Assembly (NCBI GenBank): GCA_024698045.1
Contig: JAILRS010000011.1
Span: 55,549-119,548 of the forward strand
Direction of reading: 5' to 3'
DNA from: Selenomonadaceae bacterium
GTDB taxonomy: Bacteria > Bacillota > Negativicutes > Selenomonadales > Selenomonadaceae
Length of the DNA stretch: 64,000 nt
This document shows, one piece after another, positions 1-8,190 of the stretch (position 1 is its first letter; every line of letters begins with the position of its first letter). Position numbers and translations under genes: made by a program. A model generated the notes under the pieces. The model made no database searches. It was not told the DNA's origin and saw only the letters and a list, made by a program, of their open reading frames with translations.

Positions 1-1149
1 CAACGGTTGTTGAATTTGTTGTATGCGCATCTGTTCGGCCGCCTGTACCTGCGCCATCGTTGCCTGTTGCATCATCTGCATTTGATTTATCTGCGCCATC
101 AACATTGCTTGCGTCTGAGCTATCTGCTCCTGCATAAGTGTCTGACTTTGCTGATAATCCGAGGCTTGTTGAGTTTCTTCGTCATCCTGCTGAATTTCTT
201 CTTCAGACTGATAATTTTCGTCGTCCTGTTGTGAATTCTCTTCGGGCTGATAACTTTCGTCGTCTTGCTGTGAATTTTCTTCGGGCTGATAACTTTCTTC
301 GTCTTGATGTGAATTTTCTCCCGGTCGATAACTTTTGTTGTCTTGCTGCGAATTTTCTTCGGGCTGATAACTTTCTTCGTCCTGCTGCGAATTTTCTTCG
401 GGTTGATAACTTTCTTCGTCTTGCTGCGAATTTTCTTCGGGCTGATAACTTTCGTCGTCTTGCTGCGAATTTTCTTCAGGCTGATAACTTTCTTCGTCTT
501 GCTGTGAATTTTCTTCAGGCTGATAACTTTCGTCGTCTTGTTGAGTTTCCTCTTCGGGCTGATAACTTTCTTCGTCTTGCTGTGAATTTTCTTCGGGCTG
601 ATAACTTTCTTCGTCTTGTTGTGAATTTTCTTCGGGCTGATAACTTTCTTCGTCTTGTTGAGTTTCCTTTTCGGTCGGATAATTTTCCTCAACCTGTTGA
701 CTTGCTCTCAGCTTATAATTTTCCTTAGACTGTTGAGAATTTTCCTCCTCGTACTGAACATTACTATCGGGCTGATAATTTTCGTCGTCCTGATGAAAAT
801 TTTCATTGATTTGAATTTCATCATCTTGCTTCAAATTTTCTTCGCCGTCGACTTGTTTTTCGGATTCCAAATTTTTTACGGCGGCTTGAGTGCCGTCGGT
901 TTTATAACGGGCTAAAAGCGAATTAGGTTTAACCGCGACTTTCTCAGGTTTCGGATCTTCTTCTTGGGTTGATTCCGGCGAATCCTCTATCGCCGCGGTT
1001 ATTTCGACGACTTCATGACTGCCTATGCCCAATATGCCGCCTTCCTTATATTTCTTGCTGTGCAATACTATCGCATTTTCGCCCAGTTCTGCTTTCATTG
1101 CGGCCATTGCGTCTTTCATATTGCCGGCTTTGAAAACTTTTATCTGCAA
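1..1149 (-). CDS. flhF: Flagellar biosynthesis GTPase FlhF, N-terminal part (cut by window start)
   Basis: The frame stays open from a TTG at 1149 to base 1 (383 codons, no stop), so the gene runs off the window. GGTGGTGA lies just upstream of the TTG. The first about 55 residues match the FlhF basic N-terminal domain: a 'MKDAMAAMKAELGENAIVLH' stretch, then 'GGILGIG' and 'EVVEITAA'. FlhF is an SRP-type GTPase that helps place flagella at the pole. After the N-domain the protein becomes a very acidic, Gln-rich linker with twelve 13-residue tandem repeats, then a Met/Gln-rich stretch. The G domain would lie beyond the window. The linker is far longer than in ordinary FlhF. The identity of the N-domain is fairly sure; the length and integrity of the rest cannot be judged. 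Confidence 0.8.
   Translation of the reverse strand, partial: MQIKVFKAGNMKDAMAAMKAELGENAIVLHSKKYKEGGILGIGSHEVVEITAAIEDSPESTQEEDPKPEKVAVKPNSLLARYKTDGTQAAVKNLESEKQVDGEENLKQDDEIQINENFHQDDENYQPDSNVQYEEENSQQSKENYKLRASQQVEENYPTEKETQQDEESYQPEENSQQDEESYQPEENSQQDEESYQPEEETQQDDESYQPEENSQQDEESYQPEENSQQDDESYQPEENSQQDEESYQPEENSQQDEESYQPEENSQQDNKSYRPGENSHQDEESYQPEENSQQDDESYQPEENSQQDDENYQSEEEIQQDDEETQQASDYQQSQTLMQEQIAQTQAMLMAQINQMQMMQQATMAQVQAAEQMRIQQIQQPL
193..660 (-). repeat. Twelve tandem 39-bp coding repeats inside flhF
   Basis: Read on the minus strand from 660 to 193 this is twelve consecutive 39-base units, each encoding 13 residues with consensus QQDEESYQPEENS, followed by a partial unit. Units differ by D/E swaps and a few substitutions (one reads QQDNKSYRPGENS). 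The period is an exact multiple of three, so copy-number change keeps the reading frame. The repeats also create long spurious open frames on both strands. Confidence 0.95.
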
Positions 1150-1202
1150 AAAAAATCACCACCAAATTCATGATACTAAAGCCAGTTGGTTTTCGTTTAA
1201 GG

Positions 1203-1230
1203 ATTATAGCAAATTTTGTCATACAGCAAA
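1203..1230 (-). promoter_or_regulatory. Probable sigma-70 promoter of flhF
   Basis: On the minus strand TTTGCT (1230-1225) and a consensus TATAAT (1208-1203) are 16 bases apart, about 55 bases upstream of the flhF start. It lies just past the terminator of the preceding gene, so flhF probably begins its own transcript. Confidence 0.5.
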
Positions 1231-1257
1231 AGATGTTTTTATCATACAAAAAATATA

Positions 1258-1281
1258 GGGACGAAATTTTTAGCTTCGTCC
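1258..1281 (-). terminator. Intrinsic terminator after the HAD phosphatase gene
   Basis: On the minus strand GGGACGAA and TTCGTCCC form an 8-bp stem with a short A/T loop, followed by TATATTTTTT. It sits 18 bases past the stop of the HAD gene. Confidence 0.65.
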
Positions 1282-1298
1282 CCTTCGATTATATGTCA

Positions 1299-2114
1299 TC
1301 AGAAAAATTTTTCGATTGCTGCCGCGATTCCGTCATGATTGTTATCGAGCGTGACATAATCGGCGATTTGTTTAATCTCGGTAGTTGCGTTGCCCATAGC
1401 AATTCCGAGTCCTGCGGTTTGAATAATTTCCTTATCGTTGTTACCGTCACCGATTGCCACCGTCTCGGAAATATCAATGTCGAGGAAATCGCAAAGCTCC
1501 GAAAGTCCCGATGCCTTTGTAATTCCTTTGGGTGATGCCTCCAAATTATTTATCTCCGCAAAAGCTATCGAAATATCCAAAGTTTTCATGCGCTCGAAAT
1601 TTCTGTCGCGCGATTGTCTATCCGTATTGTACAGATTGACTTTGAAAATTTCGCCCGAATGTTTGCGAGCATACTCCTTAAAATCGTCGACGCGCAGACA
1701 AATTCTGTCGAATACTTTTTTGTAAATGCCCATGTGTACTTCTTCCATGCGCCGAATATCTTTTTCGCTTGCAATCGAATATTTAAGCGTATGCATGTGA
1801 ATCATGGAATTTTCTTCCGTAGCAAAGTCAATCAATTTAATAATCGTAGCTTCGTCCAGAGGATGACTGAAGATAGGTTTTTCGTCGACAAAATCGTAAA
1901 CAAGAGCACCACTCACCAGAACGCCGTAGCGAATCAAAGCGAATTTCTTGCGGTAGTCTTTGAGTTCGGCAGGACATCGCCCCGTACTCGTGACTACATA
2001 TACTCCGTTCTCGGTTAATTTTTCTATTGCGGTCAAAGTTTTCGGCGAAATTTTTTTCTCCTCGTTTAACAAAGTGCCGTCCATATCGACTGCCAACAAT
2101 TTGTATTTACTCAA
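1299..2114 (-). CDS. Cof-type HAD-IIB family phosphatase
   Basis: 271 residues. The HAD catalytic loop is at the N-terminus (AVDMDGTLL), motif II is in STGRCP, and the C-terminus has the Cof/YbiV pattern ETVAIGDGNNDKEI followed by GIAMGNA. The size and mid-length cap fit the HAD-IIB group, soluble enzymes that dephosphorylate sugar phosphates and cofactors; the substrate cannot be read from sequence. Start is TTG at 2114, chosen because AAAGGAGG lies 7 bases upstream. It is divergent from the mannitol genes and shares their 315-base control region, so a link to hexitol phosphate turnover is possible but only inferred. Confidence 0.85.
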   Translation of the reverse strand: MSKYKLLAVDMDGTLLNEEKKISPKTLTAIEKLTENGVYVVTSTGRCPAELKDYRKKFALIRYGVLVSGALVYDFVDEKPIFSHPLDEATIIKLIDFATEENSMIHMHTLKYSIASEKDIRRMEEVHMGIYKKVFDRICLRVDDFKEYARKHSGEIFKVNLYNTDRQSRDRNFERMKTLDISIAFAEINNLEASPKGITKASGLSELCDFLDIDISETVAIGDGNNDKEIIQTAGLGIAMGNATTEIKQIADYVTLDNNHDGIAAAIEKFF

Positions 2115-2218
2115 GACATTACCTCCTTTAACGCGAAATATTTTTTCGATAACTTACAACTTGACTTGTCGGCTTGTCAAGCAGGAGGAAATAGCGGCGG
2201 CAGCTTACCACAAAAGTT

Positions 2219-2324
2219 GTCCGCAACAATTACGGACACGATTTAAAATTTTGGTTGCGTTGAGTGCTACGTAAAAAATGCCGCGCTCCTGCGATATACA
2301 ATTTTGTCCGCAGCATTAACGGAC
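2219..2324. promoter_or_regulatory. Two similar GTCCG-N9-CGGAC inverted repeats upstream of mtlA
   Basis: GTCCGCAACAATTACGGAC (2219-2237) and GTCCGCAGCATTAACGGAC (2306-2324) differ at only three of 19 positions and are 87 bases apart, about eight helical turns. Both lie upstream of the mtlA promoter and between two divergent genes. They look like paired binding sites for one regulator, possibly an activator given their position, but no regulator gene is present in the window. The rest of the 315-base gap between the HAD and mtlA genes shows no coding signal. Confidence 0.5.
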
Positions 2325-2343
2325 GGCGCAAAATGTGTTTCGC

Positions 2344-2372
2344 TTGCAACATAAATCTTGACAGCCTAGAAT
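2344..2372 (+). promoter_or_regulatory. Probable mtlA promoter
   Basis: TTGCAA (2344-2349) and TAGAAT (2367-2372) are 17 bases apart, 57 bases before the mtlA start. The downstream inverted repeat ends 20 bases before the -35 element. Confidence 0.5.
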
Positions 2373-2429
2373 GATGACACAATCAAAAATGATTAATTAC
2401 CCACGTCAAATTTTTTGGAGGTGTTAGAC

Positions 2430-4307
2430 ATGCAAGAAGCCATGCAAAAATTCGGTAGATTCCTCAGCGCAATGGTCATGCCAAACATCGGCGCATTTAT
2501 TGCTTGGGGTTTCATCACGGCACTTTTTATTCCTGCCGGTTGGATTCCCAATGAAGGATTGGCAAATCTTGTCGGTCCCATGGCAAAATGGTTACTTCCC
2601 ACGTTAATCGGATTCACAGGCGGCGAAGTCATTTACGGTCACCGCGGCGGCGTTGTCGGTGCTATCGCTACCGCAGGCATTATTGTCGGTACCGATATCC
2701 CGATGTTCATGGGCGCAATGATTATGGGGCCTATCGGCGGTTACGTCATTAAAAAATTCGACGAGGCTGCACAAAATTCAATCCCCGGCGGTTTTGAAAT
2801 GTTAGTCAATAATTTTTCGGCGGGTATTTTGGGCGGTATTCTTGCTTGCGCGGCTTACAGTTTCGTAGGCCCCATAGTAGCAAGTATTACGGACGGACTT
2901 GCCTCGGCGGTCGGCGCAATCGTCTCCGCGGGTATGTTGCCACTCGTTTCCATTCTCGTTGAACCTGCCAAAATTCTTTTCCTCAATAACGCTATCAATC
3001 ACGGCGTATTTACTCCCCTCGGTATGCAACAGGCACAGGAAGTCGGCAAATCGGTTTTCTTCATGATTGAATCGAATCCGGGACCCGGCTTGGGCGTATT
3101 GCTTGCTTATTCGCTGTTTGGTGTCGGCAATGCAAAGGCCTCGGCACCCGGCGCGATTATCATCCATTTCTTTGGCGGTATTCACGAAATTTATTTCCCC
3201 TACGTTTTGATGAAACCTACTTTGATTCTTGCGGTTATGGCTGGCGGTATCACGGGCGTATTCACCTTGACAATGCTTAACGGCGGTCTCGTTGCTCCTG
3301 CGGCTCCCGGATCTTTTATCGCTATCATGGCTATGACTGCTCCCGGTGCTTACTTCGCAAATATTGCGGCGGTTATCGCTGCGGCAGGTGTCAGCTTCGC
3401 GGTTGCCTCCGTATTCGTCAAAGCTACCGCAAAAGCAGACGCCGAAAACGAAGACGCTTTAGAGGCGGCGACGGCGAATATGAAGGCAATGAAGGCGGCA
3501 TCTAAAGGCGTATCCGCAGAAAAACAAGTTGCCGGTAAAGATATCAAGTTCATTGCTTACGCTTGCGATGCAGGTATGGGCTCGAGTGCATTGGGCGCGG
3601 CGGCTCTTCGTAAAAAATTGCACAAAGACGGTTACAATAATATTACCGTTAAAAACTTTGCTATCGGAAATATCCCGAAGGATGCGCAGATTGTCGTATC
3701 ACATGAAAAACTTGCTCAGCGCGCCATCGACGATTCTCCGCAGGCAGAACATATTTTCGTTAAGGACTTCACTAACAACAATGTTTACGACGTTATCAGC
3801 GAACGACTGAAGGGCGGCGGCGTATCGGCTCCCGAAAATTCCGCAGAAGAAGAGTCGAGCGGCTCGGCACTGAAAGACGGCGTATTACTCAAAGAAAATG
3901 TCAAAGTCGGTTTAAAATCCGTGAGCAAGGAAGAAGCTATTAAGGCAGCAGGCGAATTGTTATTCAAGAGCGGCTATGTCAATAAGGAATATATCGAAGG
4001 TATGTTAGCGCGTGAACGTGACATCTCAACTTATATCGGAAAAGGAATTGCGATACCTCACGGCGAAAATGAAGTTAAGGAACATGTCAAAAAGACCGGC
4101 ATAGTAGTCATGCAATATCCGCAGGGCATTGAGTTCGGCGAAGAGAAAGCATATTTAATCGTCGGTATCGCAGGCAAGGGCGACGATCATCTTGTCATCA
4201 TCCAAAATTTGGCGACGATTACAATAGATTACAGCGACGAAGATTTGCAAAAAGCTTACACGACAAAAGATGCGCAAGTCCTGTTCGATATGTTCACAAA
4301 AGGTTGA
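2430..4307 (+). CDS. mtlA: PTS mannitol transporter, EIICBA
   Basis: 625 residues, nearly the length of E. coli MtlA (637). Order: membrane EIIC domain (residues about 1-340) with the mannitol-PTS motif GGIHEIYFPY; EIIB with the phosphocysteine loop ACDAGMGSSA (Cys379); EIIA with the phosphohistidine in IAIPHGEN (His544). It imports mannitol across the inner membrane and phosphorylates it to mannitol-1-phosphate using EI and HPr, which are elsewhere. The start is ATG 2430, 6 bases after GGAGGTG, rather than an upstream TTG. mtlD follows 99 bases downstream. All three PTS domains are intact in one chain, so no separate mtlF is needed. Confidence 0.97.
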   Translation: MQEAMQKFGRFLSAMVMPNIGAFIAWGFITALFIPAGWIPNEGLANLVGPMAKWLLPTLIGFTGGEVIYGHRGGVVGAIATAGIIVGTDIPMFMGAMIMGPIGGYVIKKFDEAAQNSIPGGFEMLVNNFSAGILGGILACAAYSFVGPIVASITDGLASAVGAIVSAGMLPLVSILVEPAKILFLNNAINHGVFTPLGMQQAQEVGKSVFFMIESNPGPGLGVLLAYSLFGVGNAKASAPGAIIIHFFGGIHEIYFPYVLMKPTLILAVMAGGITGVFTLTMLNGGLVAPAAPGSFIAIMAMTAPGAYFANIAAVIAAAGVSFAVASVFVKATAKADAENEDALEAATANMKAMKAASKGVSAEKQVAGKDIKFIAYACDAGMGSSALGAAALRKKLHKDGYNNITVKNFAIGNIPKDAQIVVSHEKLAQRAIDDSPQAEHIFVKDFTNNNVYDVISERLKGGGVSAPENSAEEESSGSALKDGVLLKENVKVGLKSVSKEEAIKAAGELLFKSGYVNKEYIEGMLARERDISTYIGKGIAIPHGENEVKEHVKKTGIVVMQYPQGIEFGEEKAYLIVGIAGKGDDHLVIIQNLATITIDYSDEDLQKAYTTKDAQVLFDMFTKG

Positions 4308-4325
4308 TTCACGAAGAAGGTTAAA

Positions 4326-4371
4326 GGTAACGGGCGATTGCTCAATGTGATTGCCTGTTACCGAAAATTTT
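4326..4371 (+). terminator. Intercistronic hairpin between mtlA and mtlD
   Basis: GGTAACGGGCGATT and GATTGCCTGTTACC pair over 14 positions with three G-U pairs, followed by GAAAATTTT. The T tract is short, so this may be a weak terminator or a stability hairpin that lowers mtlD relative to mtlA. Confidence 0.5.
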
Positions 4372-4406
4372 AAGACGCAATCGAAAATTTAACGGGAGGC
4401 AGGAAA

Positions 4407-5540
4407 ATGAAAAAGGCTGTACATTTCGGCGCGGGAAATATCGGGCGCGGATTTATCGGGCTGTTACTTTCGCAGGCAGGTTATCACGTGACTTTTGTTG
4501 ATGTTGCCGCTCCGCTGGTAAACGATATCAATACCTTGGGCAAATACAACGTGCAAATTTTCGGAGACAGAGACAAAACACTTGTCGAGAACGTCAGCGC
4601 GATTAACAGCAACGAAAATCTTGACGCGTTACTTGATGCGCTTGTCGAGGCAGATATAGTCACAACCGCGATAGGCCCCAACATTTTGAAGTTTATCGCG
4701 CCCAATATCGCCAAAGGTTTAACCAAAAGAATAGCGACGAATAAAACTCCGCTCAACATCATTGCATGCGAAAACATGGTCGGCGGCTCTACGGTACTGA
4801 AAAATTTTGTTTACGAAAATCTTGCGGACGAAGTTAAACCGGAAATTGCCAAGTTAATCGGATTCCCCGATGCCGCCGTCGACAGAATCGTACCGCTCCA
4901 AAAGAACGAAGAAAAACTTTTGGTCAAAGTCGAGCCGTACGCCGAATGGGATGTTGATATCAAGGGAGTTGTCGGCGAACTTCCGCAAATCAACGGCATG
5001 ACGCTTGTCGAAAATCTCGGCGCGTATATCGAACGAAAACTCTTTACGGTAAACACAGGACATGCCTCTATCGCGTATCTTGCTTACCAAAAAGGTTACA
5101 GCGATATGAGTACCGCAATGAGAGACGAAGAAATTGTAGCGGCGGCGCGTTCCGTTTGGGCTGAAACTTCCGCGCTGCTCATCGATAAATATCATTTCGA
5201 TTCCGAAGTTCATCGTAATTACGTATTGACGACGGAAAACAGATTTAAAAATCCGAATTTGAGCGACGAAGTTACGCGCGTGGCGAGAGGTCCCAAAAGA
5301 AAACTTTCAGCCGCCGACAGATTGGTATCGCCCGCAACGCAATTGCTCGAACGCGGAAAGACTCCCGTTGCTCTTGCTAAAGTTATCGCTGCCGCTTTCA
5401 AATTCGATTACGCCGAAGATAAAGAGGCAGTCGAAGTTCAAGAGTTCATCAAGGCGAACGGCATTGACGCCGCGATAACCAATTTCACGGGCGCGACTCC
5501 CGATTCTAAACTGTTTGCTTTAATCAAAGCAAATATCTGA
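4407..5540 (+). CDS. mtlD: Mannitol-1-phosphate 5-dehydrogenase
   Basis: 377 residues, close to the usual 382. The N-terminus HFGAGNIGRGFIG is the family's nucleotide-binding signature, and the mannitol dehydrogenase catalytic stretch is visible as LFTVNTGHASIAY. It oxidises mannitol-1-phosphate to fructose-6-phosphate with NAD+ in the cytosol, taking the product of MtlA. GGGAGG lies upstream of ATG 4407. A strong terminator follows, so the mannitol unit is just mtlA-mtlD here. Confidence 0.97.
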   Translation: MKKAVHFGAGNIGRGFIGLLLSQAGYHVTFVDVAAPLVNDINTLGKYNVQIFGDRDKTLVENVSAINSNENLDALLDALVEADIVTTAIGPNILKFIAPNIAKGLTKRIATNKTPLNIIACENMVGGSTVLKNFVYENLADEVKPEIAKLIGFPDAAVDRIVPLQKNEEKLLVKVEPYAEWDVDIKGVVGELPQINGMTLVENLGAYIERKLFTVNTGHASIAYLAYQKGYSDMSTAMRDEEIVAAARSVWAETSALLIDKYHFDSEVHRNYVLTTENRFKNPNLSDEVTRVARGPKRKLSAADRLVSPATQLLERGKTPVALAKVIAAAFKFDYAEDKEAVEVQEFIKANGIDAAITNFTGATPDSKLFALIKANI

Positions 5541-5578
5541 TTGTTTATCTCAACTCTTACCACATCCCCGAAATTTTT

Positions 5579-5605
5579 CCCTCACTTTGTCGAGGGATTT
5601 TTTTT
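5579..5605 (+). terminator. Intrinsic terminator after mtlD
   Basis: CCCTC and GAGGG form a short stem followed by a run of T, 39 bases past the mtlD stop. Confidence 0.75.
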
Positions 5606-5722
5606 ATAAATAATTGCAATGCCGCCAATGTTATTGCTATTATTAACGTTAATATTTTCAGATTCAATGATTGCCGAAAATCTGCGCGGCAATCGAGTCA
5701 ATGATAAACGGAGGAAAATTTC

Positions 5723-8152
5723 ATGGAACGATTTGACGATTACATCGACTTGGAAATCGACAACGCGGATTTTTACGAACAAGATGATTTGACGATAAAC
5801 GAAGAAATTTTAAGCGGCACATGCGGCGAAGATTTATCATGGCAAATTAAAGAAGATACGTTGATAATAAGCGGCACTGGCATAATGGACGATTACGATA
5901 CCGAAGAAGATTTTTGCGAACAATCTGCGCCGTGGTCGGGCATCGGCGATAAGATAAAGAAAATTATCCTCGAAGAGGGCGTAGAGTCAATCGGGTGCAA
6001 TGCCTTCAAAAATTGTACAAACGTAACCGAAATAATCATCCCCGACAGCATTACGGATATCGGCGACTTTGTTTTTGAAAACTGCGCAGAGTTGACGGCG
6101 GTAAAAATTCCCGAAGGCGTCGATTATATCGGGCGTAATATTTTCAATGACTGCGGCAAATTAATCGACGTGACGATTCCCGAAAAATTTTTAAGCGGTA
6201 ACTGCGGAAAAAATTTGTCATGGAAAATCAAGAACAGAACATTGACGATAAACGGCACGGGCGCGATGCCGGATTGCAATGGCGAAGAAATACCGTGGAT
6301 TAGTTTTGTTTCGGGTGTCAAGAAAATTATTATCGGCGAAGGAGTCACGACGGTAGGCAGAAAAATTTTTAAAGACTGTTTCAATTTAACCTGCATAGAA
6401 TTCTCCGACACTGTAACGTCAATCGGCGAAAGTGCTTTTGAGAATTGCGGTAAGTTAAGCGAAATGATTTTGCCGGAAAATTTGAAGACAATCGGCAAAG
6501 AAAGTTTCAAAGGTTGCGGTTGTTTGACGAAGATAGATTTTCCCGAGAGTATAACCGCAATGGGAGCAAATGCCTTTGAAAAATGTACGGGCTTGACCGA
6601 AGTTATTATCCCCAATCATCTGGCGATACTCAACAAGGAAACTTTCAAGGGCTGTACTAATTTAACGAGCGTGATTATCCCCGAAAGCGTGGAGAAAATC
6701 GGCAAAAGTGCGTTCTGCGGCTGTAAGAAAATTTCTAACTTTGAAATCCCGAAAAAATTTCTTCACGGTACTTGCGGCAAAAATTTAACGTGGCAAGTAG
6801 AGAACAGAGTATTGACGATAAGCGGCACGGGTATGATGGATGACTACAACGTATTCAACGAAGATAATACACCGTGGTGCGGTCTTTGCGGTAATATCAC
6901 TGAAATAATCGTCGAGGAAGGAGTTACGTCAATCGGCGAAGAGGCATTCAGAGATTGCAACAGCGTGACGAGCGTGACAATTTCAAAGAGTGTCACCGAT
7001 ATTTTTGACAAGGCATTCAGTAATTGTTGTACCTTGACCGGTGTGACGATTCATGACGGCGTAACGAATATCGGCAATCATGCCTTTGAGAAATGTACGG
7101 GCTTGACCGAAGTAATTATCCCCGACAGCATTAAGGAAATCGGAGAAGGAGCTTTTAAAAATTGTACGGGCTTAATCAACGTAAAAATCTCAAACAGAAT
7201 TGACAGTATCGGCAAAAATGTTTTCGCGAACTGCTCGGCGTTGATAAGTGTAGAAATTCCCGAAGGTGTCAAAGAAATTTGCGATAATGCTTTTGAGAAT
7301 TGCACGGCGTTAAAAAGTGTGACGATACCCGAAAGTGCTGTGGTCATCGGTTGGGCTGCGTTTAAAGGTTGCACGGCGTTAACGACGGTAAAAATTCCGA
7401 ACAGCGTTATCGAGATTAGCGAATCGGCTTTCGAGAATTGTACGGCATTAACCGAAATAATTTTATCGGAAAATCTCACGGATATCGAGGATTTTACTTT
7501 CGGCGGTTGCAAAAGTCTGGCGACGATAAAAATTCCCGAAGGCGTGAAGAATATAGGCGAATACACTTTCAATAACTGTTTCGGCTTGACGGAAATAAAT
7601 ATGCCCGACAGCGTGAAATATATCGGCGATTGGTGTTTTAACAACTGCAGGAATTTGCGGCGCGTAAAACTTCCCGAAAACCTCGGCGGAATTTACGCCG
7701 GTGTCTTTGAAAATTGCAGGAATTTGATTGAAGTAATTATCCCCGAAAATATTACGACGATTGACAGATTTGCATTTATGGGTTGCAGGAGTTTGACGAC
7801 GATAAAAATTCCCGAAGGTGTCACGGATATCGGCGAGGCGGCTTTTGAAAATTGCGCAGATTTGACGAGCGTGATTATCCCCAAGAGCGTAAAAATTATC
7901 GGCGACAGAGTTTTCGGCGGTTGCGACAATTTAAGTGCGGTAGAAATTTCCGAAGGCGTCGAGGAAATCGGCAGTTATGCCTTTGAGAATTGCGGCAACT
8001 TGATTGAAGTAAAAATCCCCGACAGCGTGAAATATATCGGCGAAGAAGCTTTTTGGAACTGTACTCATTTGACGCGCGTGACGTTGCCCGATAAATTTAA
8101 AAGTGATTTTGATAACATCTTCAAAGATTGTCCGAATGCCGAAATGATTTGA
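5723..8152 (+). CDS. BspA-type leucine-rich repeat protein without a signal peptide
   Basis: 809 residues, almost wholly BspA/LRR_5 repeats of about 23 residues (pattern: AFENCTxLTEVxIPDSVxxIGxx). Three spacer modules of another type interrupt the array near residues 30, 160 and 345; each starts with a GxCGxxLxWxxxxxxL core and ends in a SGTGxM or NGTGAM turn. Such pairs are common in gut bacterial surface and adhesion proteins. Oddly, the N-terminus (MERFDDYIDLEIDNADF) is acidic with no signal peptide, and there is no anchor, sorting motif or dockerin at the C-terminus, so it may be cytoplasmic or leave the cell by another route. The start at ATG 5723 has a good GGAGG. The next gene begins 38 bases on and is probably co-transcribed. 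Function unknown. Confidence 0.85.
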   Translation: MERFDDYIDLEIDNADFYEQDDLTINEEILSGTCGEDLSWQIKEDTLIISGTGIMDDYDTEEDFCEQSAPWSGIGDKIKKIILEEGVESIGCNAFKNCTNVTEIIIPDSITDIGDFVFENCAELTAVKIPEGVDYIGRNIFNDCGKLIDVTIPEKFLSGNCGKNLSWKIKNRTLTINGTGAMPDCNGEEIPWISFVSGVKKIIIGEGVTTVGRKIFKDCFNLTCIEFSDTVTSIGESAFENCGKLSEMILPENLKTIGKESFKGCGCLTKIDFPESITAMGANAFEKCTGLTEVIIPNHLAILNKETFKGCTNLTSVIIPESVEKIGKSAFCGCKKISNFEIPKKFLHGTCGKNLTWQVENRVLTISGTGMMDDYNVFNEDNTPWCGLCGNITEIIVEEGVTSIGEEAFRDCNSVTSVTISKSVTDIFDKAFSNCCTLTGVTIHDGVTNIGNHAFEKCTGLTEVIIPDSIKEIGEGAFKNCTGLINVKISNRIDSIGKNVFANCSALISVEIPEGVKEICDNAFENCTALKSVTIPESAVVIGWAAFKGCTALTTVKIPNSVIEISESAFENCTALTEIILSENLTDIEDFTFGGCKSLATIKIPEGVKNIGEYTFNNCFGLTEINMPDSVKYIGDWCFNNCRNLRRVKLPENLGGIYAGVFENCRNLIEVIIPENITTIDRFAFMGCRSLTTIKIPEGVTDIGEAAFENCADLTSVIIPKSVKIIGDRVFGGCDNLSAVEISEGVEEIGSYAFENCGNLIEVKIPDSVKYIGEEAFWNCTHLTRVTLPDKFKSDFDNIFKDCPNAEMI

Positions 8153-8190
8153 CGAAGTTAAATTTATGTGAACGGAAGGGAGCGATTAGA

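Noticed and set aside
193..660. CRISPR array
   Set aside because: The units are contiguous 39-base coding repeats without unique spacers.
120..728. Long open frames on both strands (about 190 residues each) over the repeat region
   Set aside because: They are out-of-frame readings of the 39-base repeats of flhF. The minus-strand frame with the FlhF N-domain is the one with a start, ribosome site and promoter.
6124..7929. Several antisense open frames of 78-188 codons inside the BspA-like gene
   Set aside because: They mirror the repeat structure and have no ribosome sites or recognisable domains.
8128..8190. Earlier ATG start for the phosphatase gene
   Set aside because: It would overlap the upstream gene by 25 bases and lacks a ribosome site; TTG 8191 has GGAAGGGAG at good spacing.
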